A program made the translations under genes and the position numbers. The notes beneath the pieces are model-generated. The model had not been told where the DNA came from, made no database searches, and saw only the letters and a list, made by a program, of their open reading frames with translations. Positions 7,066 to 15,772 of a stretch of 64,000 nt of DNA are shown piece after piece. Each line of letters starts with the position of its first letter. Positions within the stretch are counted from its first letter, which is position 1. This DNA comes from an uncultured Bacteriovoracaceae bacterium (GTDB lineage: Bacteria; Bdellovibrionota; Bacteriovoracia; Bacteriovoracales; Bacteriovoracaceae): contig CATLOT010000014.1 of NCBI GenBank assembly GCA_950054155.1, positions 1 through 64,000 of the forward strand. The letters are read 5' to 3'.

Positions 7066-8862
7066 CTAAGCTTCTTTACTTGGCGAATGGTGTTGACTCA
7101 ATTCTTGGAGAAATTCTTGATAGACAGGGCTGTTTTCTAGGAGCTCTGCGTGAGAACCTGAGTCACGCAGCCTTCCCTCTTCGAGGACTATTATATTATC
7201 GGCTCCGATAACCGTCTCTAGTCGGTGGGCCACGACAAAGGTAAGGCTATTCCTTTGAATCAGCTGCACCATTTCGCGAAGGGCCAATTCAAGTTCACCA
7301 TCGAGTCCTGAACTAATCTCATCAAAAAGAACGACAGGCTTTTTGAGGTAACACGATCGAATGGCCGCAAGTAGTTGTTTCTGCCCCATACTAAGGCTAC
7401 GCTGATCGAGCTTATCATCAAGAGAGAGGTTCCAATTACGAACATAGGGAATTTGCTCACGCACCTTCTCCCAAAACTCTTTTAAATCAGAGGGAGTTTC
7501 TCTCTTCATGGAAATATTAAAGGCAACGCTATCACTAAAGATATGAGACTCCTGGCTAACAATGCCCACCTGCTCGCGGTAGCCGATAAGATCTTGAGCG
7601 CTCTCACCAGGAAAGCTGAGAGTCTCACTTTCAGACTTAAAGTGAATCCCGCCTCTCAAGGGAATGATATTGGCGGCCATCATATTGAGGAGTGTAGACT
7701 TACCACAACCGGAAAGCCCCACAATCCCAACGAGTTCCCCAGGCCTTGCTGAAAATTTGATATCTTTAAGTGAGAAGGCCGTCTCCTCGTCTTGCGAGGC
7801 TTTACGAGGATATTCAAAGAATTGAACATCAATAATGGCCTCTGTGAGTTCAATATTCCCTCTTGTTTGATAGCCTTTAGAGCTAAGAGCTTCATCAAGG
7901 TCTCCGAGAAATTCATCTATTCGTTGAATCCCAGTATAAGCCCTTTGAATATTCGCTATTTTTGCGGCGACATCCTTAACTGGACCAATAGAGCGTTGGA
8001 TGAGGTCGACGATGGCAAAGATAATGGCTGCCTCAGTAATATGCGAATAGGGAAAGAGGAAGACAATAAAAGCAAGTAAGATAGGATAGAGAGATTCTGC
8101 TGTTGAGTAATAGCCCGCATCCCAAATATTGGCCGTGAGCTGCTTGGTGAGAAAGTCCTTAAAAACAACCTCCCCTCTTCGGCTCGCATAATTTTCATGG
8201 CGTGTGTAATAAGTCTCTTTAATCCCGCCAACCATATTAGAAAGGAGACGTGACATATCGGCACGTGACTTTCTCACATCCATAAAAACTTCTCTCATAT
8301 AACGGGAACCCCAAATTAATAAAAGGGCCGCAACAACTTCAGCGAGAGAAAGGGCAATGCCACTTACTTTATTAAGACTTATAAAAGAAATTAAACAGGA
8401 AACCACAAAGAAGACATCGATAAAGATCCCAAAAGTCCCCGAGGTCATAAGCTCCCGTAGCGACTCCGTATCATTCATGATGCGTGAAATAACTTCCCCC
8501 TGGGGATAGCGCTCTGAGCGACTATCTTTTGAAGTCTTCACATCGTAGGCGTGAAGCCACTTTTCAAAACACATGGAGCGGGTGTTTTGCATGAGCTGCT
8601 GGATATATTTATTAATGGAGAGCTGATAGAAAACACGATTGAGGTAAACACCCCCAAAGAGAAAGGCAAGCTGCTTTAATGATGTATAGAAATCACTCTC
8701 TACACTATAGGTTTCCGCTAACTTTGAGATCATCTTAGGCGTTAAGGCCCCCAAGACAGAGGAGCCAATAAGGCACAAGAGGACTGCCACTAAGAAGCGG
8801 CGGCCTCCCTCAAAGAGAAAATAGCTAGACCATCTGCTGCTTAAAGTATTCATAGACCTCAA
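7066..8862 (-). CDS. ABC exporter half-transporter, subunit with catalytic Walker B Glu
   Basis: This 598-residue inner-membrane half-transporter has a membrane domain (about 20-310) followed by an ATPase domain. Walker A is GLSGCGKST (382-390), Walker B is VVLFDE with D514 and catalytic E515, and the switch His is H546. The ABC signature reads LSMGQ (490-494) instead of LSGGQ. It overlaps the upstream half-transporter gene by 38 bases and surely pairs with it. Starts at residue 1 or Met4 are both possible. Family members export lipids, peptides or drugs; the substrate here is unknown. Confidence 0.93.
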   Translation of the reverse strand: MRSMNTLSSRWSSYFLFEGGRRFLVAVLLCLIGSSVLGALTPKMISKLAETYSVESDFYTSLKQLAFLFGGVYLNRVFYQLSINKYIQQLMQNTRSMCFEKWLHAYDVKTSKDSRSERYPQGEVISRIMNDTESLRELMTSGTFGIFIDVFFVVSCLISFISLNKVSGIALSLAEVVAALLLIWGSRYMREVFMDVRKSRADMSRLLSNMVGGIKETYYTRHENYASRRGEVVFKDFLTKQLTANIWDAGYYSTAESLYPILLAFIVFLFPYSHITEAAIIFAIVDLIQRSIGPVKDVAAKIANIQRAYTGIQRIDEFLGDLDEALSSKGYQTRGNIELTEAIIDVQFFEYPRKASQDEETAFSLKDIKFSARPGELVGIVGLSGCGKSTLLNMMAANIIPLRGGIHFKSESETLSFPGESAQDLIGYREQVGIVSQESHIFSDSVAFNISMKRETPSDLKEFWEKVREQIPYVRNWNLSLDDKLDQRSLSMGQKQLLAAIRSCYLKKPVVLFDEISSGLDGELELALREMVQLIQRNSLTFVVAHRLETVIGADNIIVLEEGRLRDSGSHAELLENSPVYQEFLQELSQHHSPSKEA

Positions 8863-10483
8863 ATTCGGGGTTTAATAATTGAGTCGTTTTTCCTTCTTCA
8901 ATAAGACCGCGCTCTTTATCGAGAAAGAGGCAGTAATCACTGGCCCTCACTGTGGTCACACGGTGACTCGAGAGAATGACGGTCTTATTATTAAGAAGGC
9001 CTAAAGACTTAAGTTCACTAATAATTTTCTTTTCCAAGATAAGATCAACACTTGAAAAGGGATCATCCCAAATAAGGATTTCAGCTCTCGCCATCAAAGA
9101 GCGTACAAGGCAAAGACGCTTTGATTGACCGCCACTTAGGCGCTTTCCTTTTTCCCCTACTTCCATCTTCAAAAGAGCTTCTTTAGTGGAGGCGAGGTAA
9201 TCAAGGCCAAAGAGAACCAAGAGATCATAGGCCTGTTGAATGCGATCCCCAGTGGCCTCTTGTCCGAGAAAGATATTGTTTTGAATAGTGTCGTTATAGA
9301 GATAAGGGTCCTGAGCGACGTAGGAAATACTCTCCTCTCTCAAGCTTAGAATATCAGCAAGCTGGGTCAAAACGGTAGACTTACCACACCCCGTTTTTCC
9401 AACAACTACAGACCAGCTGCCTCTAGGGGGAACAAGTTCTAAAAGACCATCCCAAAATTTGACCGTCGCCTTAACCTTACCCTTATTAAAGTTCTCAATA
9501 GCATTGAGCTCCTTAAGACCTTTTTCCTCATCAGACTCTTTACTAATGTCATCAACAAGAATTTTAATCCTCTGCCATGATCCGTATGAGCGCGCGAAGA
9601 CGACCCCAATCCAAGAGAGAAACATGATGGGCTCAAGAAAGAGAAAAATAAACCCACTAAAGAGAATCAAGGAACTCGCTCCAAGCCCCTCTTGAAAAAT
9701 GATATGACCGCCCCAGACAAGACTAAGTCCAATACCTAGCGGAAGAAGCGGAAGTGAGATTCCGACCCCAATACCAGCACGATAAAAGTACCAAAGCTCT
9801 TTCCATGAGTAGTCTTTAAACCAACTAATGAAAGAGTCCTCTGCGTGATAATTTTTAATGGTTTTCTTACCCGAGTAGGATTCAATAATAACGTTTTGAA
9901 CCTCACCTTGAAGGTCTTGAGTCTTACGATAGAAAGTACGGTTGCGACTTACAATTATTGTAAACAACACAAAGGCGACGACCAGTGGAGATAAAGCAAT
10001 AATAAGTCTATCGTTAAAACCTATAATTTTAGGCACAAGAACAATCATCGCCACTACAATATTTCCTACCTGGAGGAGTGCGAAACCGACAAGGGCCCGC
10101 AATTGCTCCATATCCATCTGTAAAACTTGAAAGAGCTGACCATCACTATGATGACGATAACGAGTGGGGCTGACGGCCTCAAGCTTCTCAAGAATTTCAA
10201 CTCTCAAGTCCTTTTGTAAAACCCGAGCGGGGTAAAAGAATAAAAGGCGTGAGCTGGTGCGAAAGATGATGATTCCAACGGCAAGAGCGAAGAACTTCCA
10301 CGTCTCAATTTTCTCAGCTCCCGTCTCCACAATATCGGCAAGTTCTTTGGCGAGAAAAGGAAGATGGGACTGAATCCAGTGGGTACCATAAAGGCAGATT
10401 AATGCCCCAAGGTAGTACGGCCAAAACTCAAGGAATTGATGGCCTAGGAGGCCACCTAGGCTACGATTAAGACGATTTTTCAT
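8825..10483 (-). CDS. ABC exporter half-transporter, subunit with degenerate Walker B
   Basis: This 552-residue half-transporter has membrane helices through about residue 300 and an ATPase domain with Walker A GKTGCGKST (362-370), Q391, a perfect LSGGQ signature (449-453) and H507. Walker B reads ILIWDD: D473 is the usual Asp, but the catalytic Glu position is D474. With its downstream partner (intact Glu, altered signature) this matches the asymmetric heterodimeric exporters such as TM287/288 and BmrCD, which have one hydrolytic and one degenerate ATP site. It is the first gene of the pair, divergent from the FecR gene. Confidence 0.93.
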   Translation of the reverse strand: MKNRLNRSLGGLLGHQFLEFWPYYLGALICLYGTHWIQSHLPFLAKELADIVETGAEKIETWKFFALAVGIIIFRTSSRLLFFYPARVLQKDLRVEILEKLEAVSPTRYRHHSDGQLFQVLQMDMEQLRALVGFALLQVGNIVVAMIVLVPKIIGFNDRLIIALSPLVVAFVLFTIIVSRNRTFYRKTQDLQGEVQNVIIESYSGKKTIKNYHAEDSFISWFKDYSWKELWYFYRAGIGVGISLPLLPLGIGLSLVWGGHIIFQEGLGASSLILFSGFIFLFLEPIMFLSWIGVVFARSYGSWQRIKILVDDISKESDEEKGLKELNAIENFNKGKVKATVKFWDGLLELVPPRGSWSVVVGKTGCGKSTVLTQLADILSLREESISYVAQDPYLYNDTIQNNIFLGQEATGDRIQQAYDLLVLFGLDYLASTKEALLKMEVGEKGKRLSGGQSKRLCLVRSLMARAEILIWDDPFSSVDLILEKKIISELKSLGLLNNKTVILSSHRVTTVRASDYCLFLDKERGLIEEGKTTQLLNPEFEVYEYFKQQMV

Positions 10484-10526
10484 GTAAGGCTGATCCTATA
10501 ATGCGCATCATCTTGTGTCTATGTTC

Positions 10527-10555
10527 TTGATTTATACAAGCCTCACCCCCATAAT
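10527..10555 (+). promoter_or_regulatory. candidate promoter of FecR-domain gene
   Basis: TTGATT (10527-10532) and CATAAT (10550-10555) are 17 bases apart. The predicted start is near 10562, giving a short leader that includes the ribosome binding site AGAGGTG before the ATG at 10578. Confidence 0.5.
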
Positions 10556-10577
10556 TAAATTCAATTTAGAGGTGCCT

Positions 10578-11507
10578 ATGAAATTGATTCTTCTCCTTCT
10601 TCTCCTTCCCCTATCGGCCTGGGCCAATATTGGCTCGATCAAGGAGCTACGAGGCCAAGCCTTTATCGGTCAAACGCCAGCAAAGGTCGGCGATCTTCTT
10701 CACGAGGGCGACCTGATACGCACCGAAGCAAAGTCTCTTGCCATTCTTTCTTTTAACGATCAAACCAAACTTACCCTTGGGCCTAAGGCCAAGTTAAAAA
10801 TTTCAACTTTTAAAGAAGACCAGGGAAAGCGCGATATTCACATAAAATATCTTCAAGGTCAGATCAGAACTTTGATTAAGCGCCACGCACTTCAAGGCGA
10901 GAAGCTGCGCTTTGATGTCCAACTTGTCACCCTCGGAGTGAGGGGCACTGAGTTTATTACTAACGCCTATAGTGTTGGCGGGGCGCCTTCCACCGACACC
11001 ATTTTACTTGAAGGAAGCTTACAAGCGAGTGGAACTGGCTTTGAGTCTTTTGTCTTAAAGCCAGGGGAATATTTTAACTCCCAAGAAATCGTCAAATTGG
11101 GAACAAAGGCAATTAAGAAATTAAGCGAGGGTGCTTTAAAGGAGCTCAAAAGTAAGGCCACGAAACTTGGAAACCCTCTCCAAAGTGCCACAGGCTTTAC
11201 AAGCCCACTTCCTCTAGTGGCTATCCAGCCTCCCCTTCTTGCCAAAGAAGAGGAGAAGAAACCACCTCAAAAAGAAATCGCTCCCCTTCCTGCACAATTA
11301 AAGAAACCGAGAGCAAAGAAGCGTCATGGCTTTTCCTATGACCTTACAAAGGAGCCCTGGGATATTCGCGATGCCGTGATGAATAGAAAGAGAAATAAGA
11401 AAGAAAATAAGTGCTTCACTTTCTTTTATAAGAAACTACCTGGGGCCGGTGAACCAGAGCGCTTTAGAAGAGAGAGGGATTGTGATGAATTTGAATTTGA
11501 TCTTTAG
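10578..11507 (+). CDS. secreted FecR-domain protein
   Basis: The protein has 309 residues from the ATG at 10578, chosen because AGAGGTG precedes it and a clean signal peptide (MKLILLLLLLPLSAWA) follows. Residues about 20-150 match the FecR domain pattern: a start like IGSIKELRGQA, then GDLLHEGDLIRT, AILSFNDQTKLTLGPKAKL and a late LVTLGVRGTEF. The C-terminal half is Lys- and Pro-rich and ends in a charged tail. There is no FecI sigma factor or TonB receptor nearby, so iron signalling is unlikely; such lone FecR proteins are probably envelope proteins. The next gene overlaps its 3' end by 23 bases. Confidence 0.85.
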   Translation: MKLILLLLLLPLSAWANIGSIKELRGQAFIGQTPAKVGDLLHEGDLIRTEAKSLAILSFNDQTKLTLGPKAKLKISTFKEDQGKRDIHIKYLQGQIRTLIKRHALQGEKLRFDVQLVTLGVRGTEFITNAYSVGGAPSTDTILLEGSLQASGTGFESFVLKPGEYFNSQEIVKLGTKAIKKLSEGALKELKSKATKLGNPLQSATGFTSPLPLVAIQPPLLAKEEEKKPPQKEIAPLPAQLKKPRAKKRHGFSYDLTKEPWDIRDAVMNRKRNKKENKCFTFFYKKLPGAGEPERFRRERDCDEFEFDL

Positions 11508-11712
11508 TTTAATTCTCGTGGCATTCACCTTCACGAGTTGCAGCTCTAGCAGTGAAAAGCCAACGACAGATGTGTGCACTCTAGAGAAGCATTGGCGCGA
11601 TAATATTTTCCAAGTGCAAATAAATGGTGAGCCCATTAATAAGAATTACTATATTCACGACGAAGCTCTTGAAATTACAAAAGAACTCGCAAAGCGTAAT
11701 AAGTGCATGTAG
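11485..11712 (+). CDS. small lipoprotein, unknown function
   Basis: The 75-residue product begins at an ATG at 11485, preceded by the purine-rich AGAGAGGG. A lipoprotein signal ends at FTFTSC, followed by a Ser-rich stretch. The mature part holds two further Cys (in DVCTLEKHW and at the end, RNKCM) that could pair. It overlaps the FecR gene by 23 bases and is probably co-translated with it. I recognise no family. Confidence 0.75.
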   Translation: MNLNLIFSLILVAFTFTSCSSSSEKPTTDVCTLEKHWRDNIFQVQINGEPINKNYYIHDEALEITKELAKRNKCM

Positions 11713-11781
11713 ACAGGCCGCAGCGTGCAACACTAAAAAAAAATTAGCTATCGTTTCCCCCACACAACAAAGGGGATATTT

Positions 11782-12444
11782 ATGATGAAACTACTCGTAG
11801 TGCTAAGCTTTCTCGCGGCTTCACCACTTTTTGCCCAAGTTCAGGGACCAAGCGCTAAGCAAGTTTGTAATCTTTCTGCGACTTCACCAGGACTTGATCA
11901 CGACAACTACTTCTACTACCGCTTTCTTGAATTCACTGTTTCGACACCTGTCCTCAAGCAAAAGGGCTATGCCTGTGCGGCCATTAAAAAAGAGGCCTAT
12001 GCTGAAACAGTGGACTACCTCGTTATCTCAGCTGACGACGGCTCAGATGATATCTGGATTGCAAGAGACGAAGCCCTAAGAGGTCACAATATTTTTGATA
12101 ATGCTATAAACGACTACCGCTTTATTAAAAAGCAGGTGATCGTGCGCCTTGAAACTCAAGAGAAACCCGCTCTTGAGGGTCAGTCACGCACTTATATCAA
12201 TGACCTTATCTTCTTGAGAAATTTCGTTACAGGAAGAGAAGATGATTACCGCAAAGCTAGCTTCACAGCGTTCTATGACCGTGAAGCCAATAAAATGCGC
12301 GCCATTTACAAAGGCATGGAAGTCTCAGGCATGCTTATCCGTATTGGCTTTAACTTAAAGTTTAATAAGGTCACTTACTATCCCGTTGGAAAAGACCCCA
12401 TCAAGTTGGATATCAGTGAACTGCCACGAGTAGCGGCTCCTTAA
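11782..12444 (+). CDS. secreted protein, unknown function
   Basis: The 220-residue protein has a signal peptide (MMKLLVVLSFLAASPLFA), and an AAGGGG ribosome binding site lies 8 bases before the start. The mature protein has two Cys near positions 30 and 58 (KQVCNLS, GYACAAI), mixed alpha/beta character and no recognisable catalytic motif. It is followed by tRNA-Val on the other strand. Either of two adjacent ATG codons could start it. Confidence 0.75.
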   Translation: MMKLLVVLSFLAASPLFAQVQGPSAKQVCNLSATSPGLDHDNYFYYRFLEFTVSTPVLKQKGYACAAIKKEAYAETVDYLVISADDGSDDIWIARDEALRGHNIFDNAINDYRFIKKQVIVRLETQEKPALEGQSRTYINDLIFLRNFVTGREDDYRKASFTAFYDREANKMRAIYKGMEVSGMLIRIGFNLKFNKVTYYPVGKDPIKLDISELPRVAAP

Positions 12445-12462
12445 AAATCAAATGAAGTGTAA

Positions 12463-12537
12463 TGGTGCGGCCGGCTGGGATTGAACCAGCGACCCCCTGC
12501 GTGTCGGGCAGGTGCTCTCCCACTGAGCTACGGCCGC
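12463..12537 (-). tRNA. tRNA-Val (GAC), with C at position 33
   Basis: On the minus strand a 75-base cloverleaf starts GCGGCCG and ends CGGCCGC-A-CCA with the CCA encoded. The anticodon stem CCTGC/GCAGG encloses the loop CCGACAC, giving anticodon GAC. The D arm (GCTC/GAGC) and T arm (GCTGG TTCAATC CCAGC) are intact. Position 33, nearly always U, is C here because base 12506 is G. All stems pair, so the gene looks functional. Confidence 0.93.
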
Positions 12538-12557
12538 AAATGGAATTAGGAAACGTC

Positions 12558-12587
12558 ATAGTATGGCAACTTCACTAAAACAGTCAA
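12558..12587 (-). promoter_or_regulatory. promoter of tRNA-Val inside the 5' end of the divergent gene
   Basis: On the minus strand TTGACT (12582-12587) and TACTAT (12558-12563) are 18 bases apart, placing the start near 12551, about 14 bases before the tRNA. The whole -35 box and spacer lie within the first 25 coding bases of the rightward gene that starts at 12563. Confidence 0.65.
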
Positions 12588-13348
12588 TAGTCATCATCTT
12601 AATCATTGGCGTTTCCTCGTTTTACGCAGGACGTCTTAGTGCCCCTGTCCAGACCCAAGAAGTCACAAAAGAAGTCACCAAAGAGATTATTAAAGAAAAA
12701 ATTATTCCTGACCCTCAATCAGAGGAATACTACGAAAAAGCCTTTAATCTCTTTCTCGCCACTATTGGAGTAAGGCTTTCGCGCAATCAAGAGGCCCTGG
12801 CGCAGGAACTTTTTGAAAATCCTAAAGAATTTAGCTCAAGAGATTTAAGGCCAAATCAATATCAAGAAGTACCTTCTCCTGTGGCCCCAAGAAATACATT
12901 ACCAACACCTGCGCCCACCAAAAAAGAGGCTCCACAAACTCACCCAGCTCAAGATCTTCTCGATCCCTTAACAACAATCAAAAATGCATCCCTCATCAAA
13001 GACTTTCGTACTTTAAAGCGATTTAACGGCGAATACCGTGGCATCATTCGCATGCTTCAGGGCAATCAAAAAGGAGAAGATCACGACGTCTATCTAGGGC
13101 TTGATTATATTCGTGATGGCAAAGAAGTCAGAGGTGAGTTTCGGGCAGAGATTGCAAGAAATGGAGAGGTTTACTCTAATAGCAGCGGCTCAGGACAGAA
13201 TAATCAAATTCGCTTATCGGGCAATGACCTGATTATTGAAGTGAGTCCAGACTCATTCTTTTTCTTTAAAGATAAGAGAATCACTAAAGGGACCTTTTAT
13301 TCTCGTGGTGAATTTAAAGGAATAATCAAGCTTTCAAGGCTCAATTAA
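12563..13348 (+). CDS. membrane-anchored protein, unknown function
   Basis: The 261-residue protein has one N-terminal membrane helix (about 8-26), then a short charged stretch built on repeated VTKE, then a Pro-rich region (about 105-135). A C-terminal domain of roughly 100 residues (FNGEYRGIIRML to the end) is rich in beta-strand pattern. The domain probably faces the periplasm. The ATG at 12563 has only a weak ribosome binding site. The 3' end overlaps the convergent gene by 4 bases. No family is recognised. Confidence 0.75.
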   Translation: MATSLKQSIVIILIIGVSSFYAGRLSAPVQTQEVTKEVTKEIIKEKIIPDPQSEEYYEKAFNLFLATIGVRLSRNQEALAQELFENPKEFSSRDLRPNQYQEVPSPVAPRNTLPTPAPTKKEAPQTHPAQDLLDPLTTIKNASLIKDFRTLKRFNGEYRGIIRMLQGNQKGEDHDVYLGLDYIRDGKEVRGEFRAEIARNGEVYSNSSGSGQNNQIRLSGNDLIIEVSPDSFFFFKDKRITKGTFYSRGEFKGIIKLSRLN

Positions 13349-14541
13349 AAAGTAATGCCGACACCAAGCTTAAGCTCTGAATTTCCCTCTTCATTCCCAA
13401 CTGTAGAGTAATTAAAAAAGACACGGTCAAAGACTTTGGCCTGACTAAAATTAAATTGATAACCGGCCCCTACAGAGACCATAGAAAAAGCCCCGCCAGT
13501 CGTTGAAGCCCAACTTTGAATCCCTAAACTTCCCGTCGCATACCAACCACTATCTTCAAAGGGAAACCACTCAAGCTCACCTGCAACATCATAGATAAGA
13601 AATGTTTCAGGGTCCTCTCCTTCCACGATTTCAACGCTGTAAAAGTGACCTCCCACTCGCCCGCGAGCCGCAAGAGAGGGTGAGAATTGCCAGCGAGGAG
13701 TCCAAGCAACATCGACAGTGGCGACACTATTTCCAGCGGAATCACCAATTGAAGTAAGGGCGGTTGAAAAACTAAGAAGCTGAATAGTGCGATCTTCAGG
13801 AATACGGTCATCCCTTCTTTTTATTCGGATAACCTCTTCATCACCACTATTGTTGGTTTGCCTCTCCAGCACAAAAGGCGCTACACCTTCTACATTGCCT
13901 TCAAGCTGCTTACGATCTTCAGCAAGAGTTACCTTGGAAAATTCATCAAGAGCATCTCTTCTCTCGGCCGGGGTGCTCTTCTTGGTTTCAATATCAAGCT
14001 CTTTTTCAAGCTGAGCAAACTCATCATATTCAGTGAGCTCAGCTTTCGCTTTTTGGGTGCGCTCTTTAATACGCTTTCTTAAACTTCTCTCTTCAGCGAC
14101 TCTCTCATTTTCTCGTCTTCTTTGGATTTCATCCACATAACGGCTTCGGTGGGGAGTCACTAAAGGTTTCTTACTCACAATCATGGGGAATTTATGACGG
14201 GTGTATCCAATTTTCTTGAGCTCTTCTCTTAGGCGACGAGTTTCTGTTGTTCTAGAAAATACCTTATTAATAAGACCACATTTTGCCTTGGCAGAGCATT
14301 TTCTCATTCCCTCACCTGTTGGAACACACTTCCATTGGGAGATCATTTTAGGCATCGTGAAACCACGACAGAACTTAGTTGAGCGGGCCAACTTGAGCTC
14401 CGCCCTCTTTTGAAAACTCTTTAAATAACCATCTTTGCCCTCAATTGTGACAGTGAACCGCTCTTGACCAAGAGCAACAGAGGTCGACAAAAATGCAGAC
14501 AATAGAAGTGTGAATAGAGCGCGCTTTAGATGAAAGTTCAT
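13345..14541 (-). CDS. secreted protein with coiled coil and C-terminal beta-barrel-like domain
   Basis: From the ATG at 14541 the protein has 398 residues. That start has AAGGA 10 bases upstream and opens a signal peptide ending SVALG. Residues about 30-130 hold three or four Cys that could form disulfides. Residues about 125-210 are strongly charged and helical. From about 240 to the end, alternating strands and a final VGITF resemble an outer-membrane barrel whose last residue is aromatic. Its likely role is an outer-membrane protein with a periplasmic arm. No family is recognised. Confidence 0.75.
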   Translation of the reverse strand: MNFHLKRALFTLLLSAFLSTSVALGQERFTVTIEGKDGYLKSFQKRAELKLARSTKFCRGFTMPKMISQWKCVPTGEGMRKCSAKAKCGLINKVFSRTTETRRLREELKKIGYTRHKFPMIVSKKPLVTPHRSRYVDEIQRRRENERVAEERSLRKRIKERTQKAKAELTEYDEFAQLEKELDIETKKSTPAERRDALDEFSKVTLAEDRKQLEGNVEGVAPFVLERQTNNSGDEEVIRIKRRDDRIPEDRTIQLLSFSTALTSIGDSAGNSVATVDVAWTPRWQFSPSLAARGRVGGHFYSVEIVEGEDPETFLIYDVAGELEWFPFEDSGWYATGSLGIQSWASTTGGAFSMVSVGAGYQFNFSQAKVFDRVFFNYSTVGNEEGNSELKLGVGITF

Positions 14542-14615
14542 TAGTTTCAAGTCCTTGGGAATATTGTAACGCAATATAATTTAAGGGAAAGGAGAAAGGT
14601 TCCTTTTGCCTAATC

Positions 14616-14644
14616 CTGACTTTTTAACTCGCTTTTGATATGCT
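14616..14644 (+). promoter_or_regulatory. extended -10 promoter of ilvE
   Basis: CTGACT (14616-14621) and TATGCT (14639-14644) are 17 bases apart, with an extended -10 TGA directly before the hexamer. The start near 14651 would leave a leader of about 29 bases carrying GAGGAGA before the ATG at 14680. Confidence 0.55.
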
Positions 14645-14679
14645 CCCCTTCCCTAAGAGAATTTATTGAGGAGAAGACC

Positions 14680-15756
14680 ATGGGTCACAGTTATAAAAGT
14701 ATTTCTATTAGTGAAGAGGCAATCAAAGTTCTTGAGAACTTCTCTCTTCCTGAAGATCTCGCCTTTGGTAAGGTCATGGCCCCCATAATGATTGAGGCTG
14801 ACTATGCCAATGGCAAATGGGGTGAATTCAAGATGGTCCCCTACCATAAGCTGACTTTAGACCCAACTTGTAAGGTTCTTCACTATGCTCAGGAAATTTT
14901 TGAAGGACTCAAAGCTTATAATGCCGATGGATTAGGTCCCTTTCTTTTTAGAGCGGAAGAAAACTATAAACGCTTTAATCTAAGCGCCCAAAGAATGGCC
15001 ATGCCAGATGTTCCTGCAGAGCTATTTCTTGAGGGATGTGAAGCAATGACTTCACACTGCTCTCATCTTATCCCAACAGAAAGTGGCAGCTCTCTCTACA
15101 TTCGCCCTTTTATGTTTGCTACCGATGACAATCTGGGGATAAAGCCCAGTGAAACATTTAAGTTTATGATTGTGGCCTCTCCTTCTGCGGCGTACTTTTC
15201 CTCTGGCAGTGTAAAAGTTCTCGTAGAAAAAGGCGCTGTTCGCGCCTGCCCAGGTGGTGTAGGACACGCGAAGACTGGTGGTAATTATGCGGCTTCACTC
15301 TATTCAATGATAGAGGCCAAGAAAGCAGGCTACGACCAAGTCCTTTGGCTAGATGCCGTTAATAAAAAATATATTGAAGAGATGTCAGGGATGAATTTCT
15401 TTGCCGTCTATGGAAACACAATCAAAACCCCCACCCTGACAGAGACGATTCTTAACGGAATCACAAGGAAATCGATTGTCACACTAGCTCAACATCTTGG
15501 TTACCAAGTGGAGGAGACGACAATGGATATTGACGAACTCCTTAGCGATATTAAGTCTGGTGCGTGTAGTGAATGTTTTGCCTGTGGAACAGCCGTTATT
15601 ATAACTCCTATAAGTCTCCTTGGAACAAGAGAGGGAGAACACTTTAAACTTGAGCACGAGCAAGGCCCTGTCTCTATGCGAATAAGAACAGAACTCCTCA
15701 ATATTCAAGAGGGACGTGGAGACGACCCCTTTCAGTGGCGTCAATCCGTCAAATAG
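14680..15756 (+). CDS. ilvE: branched-chain amino acid aminotransferase
   Basis: This PLP enzyme interconverts Leu, Ile and Val with their 2-oxo acids, using glutamate/2-oxoglutarate. The 358-residue product begins at the ATG at 14680 behind GAGGAGA. Family blocks seen are HYAQEIFEGLKAY, the PLP lysine in GHAKTGGNYA (K198), EEMSGMNFF and the late ECFACGTAVIITPI, which identify the longer, eukaryote-like BCAT group. It stands alone with its own promoter and is convergent with the glycosyltransferase gene. No biosynthetic ilv or leu genes lie nearby, so it could serve synthesis or breakdown. Confidence 0.95.
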   Translation: MGHSYKSISISEEAIKVLENFSLPEDLAFGKVMAPIMIEADYANGKWGEFKMVPYHKLTLDPTCKVLHYAQEIFEGLKAYNADGLGPFLFRAEENYKRFNLSAQRMAMPDVPAELFLEGCEAMTSHCSHLIPTESGSSLYIRPFMFATDDNLGIKPSETFKFMIVASPSAAYFSSGSVKVLVEKGAVRACPGGVGHAKTGGNYAASLYSMIEAKKAGYDQVLWLDAVNKKYIEEMSGMNFFAVYGNTIKTPTLTETILNGITRKSIVTLAQHLGYQVEETTMDIDELLSDIKSGACSECFACGTAVIITPISLLGTREGEHFKLEHEQGPVSMRIRTELLNIQEGRGDDPFQWRQSVK

Positions 15757-15772
15757 GAAGAGTTATCTGTCT

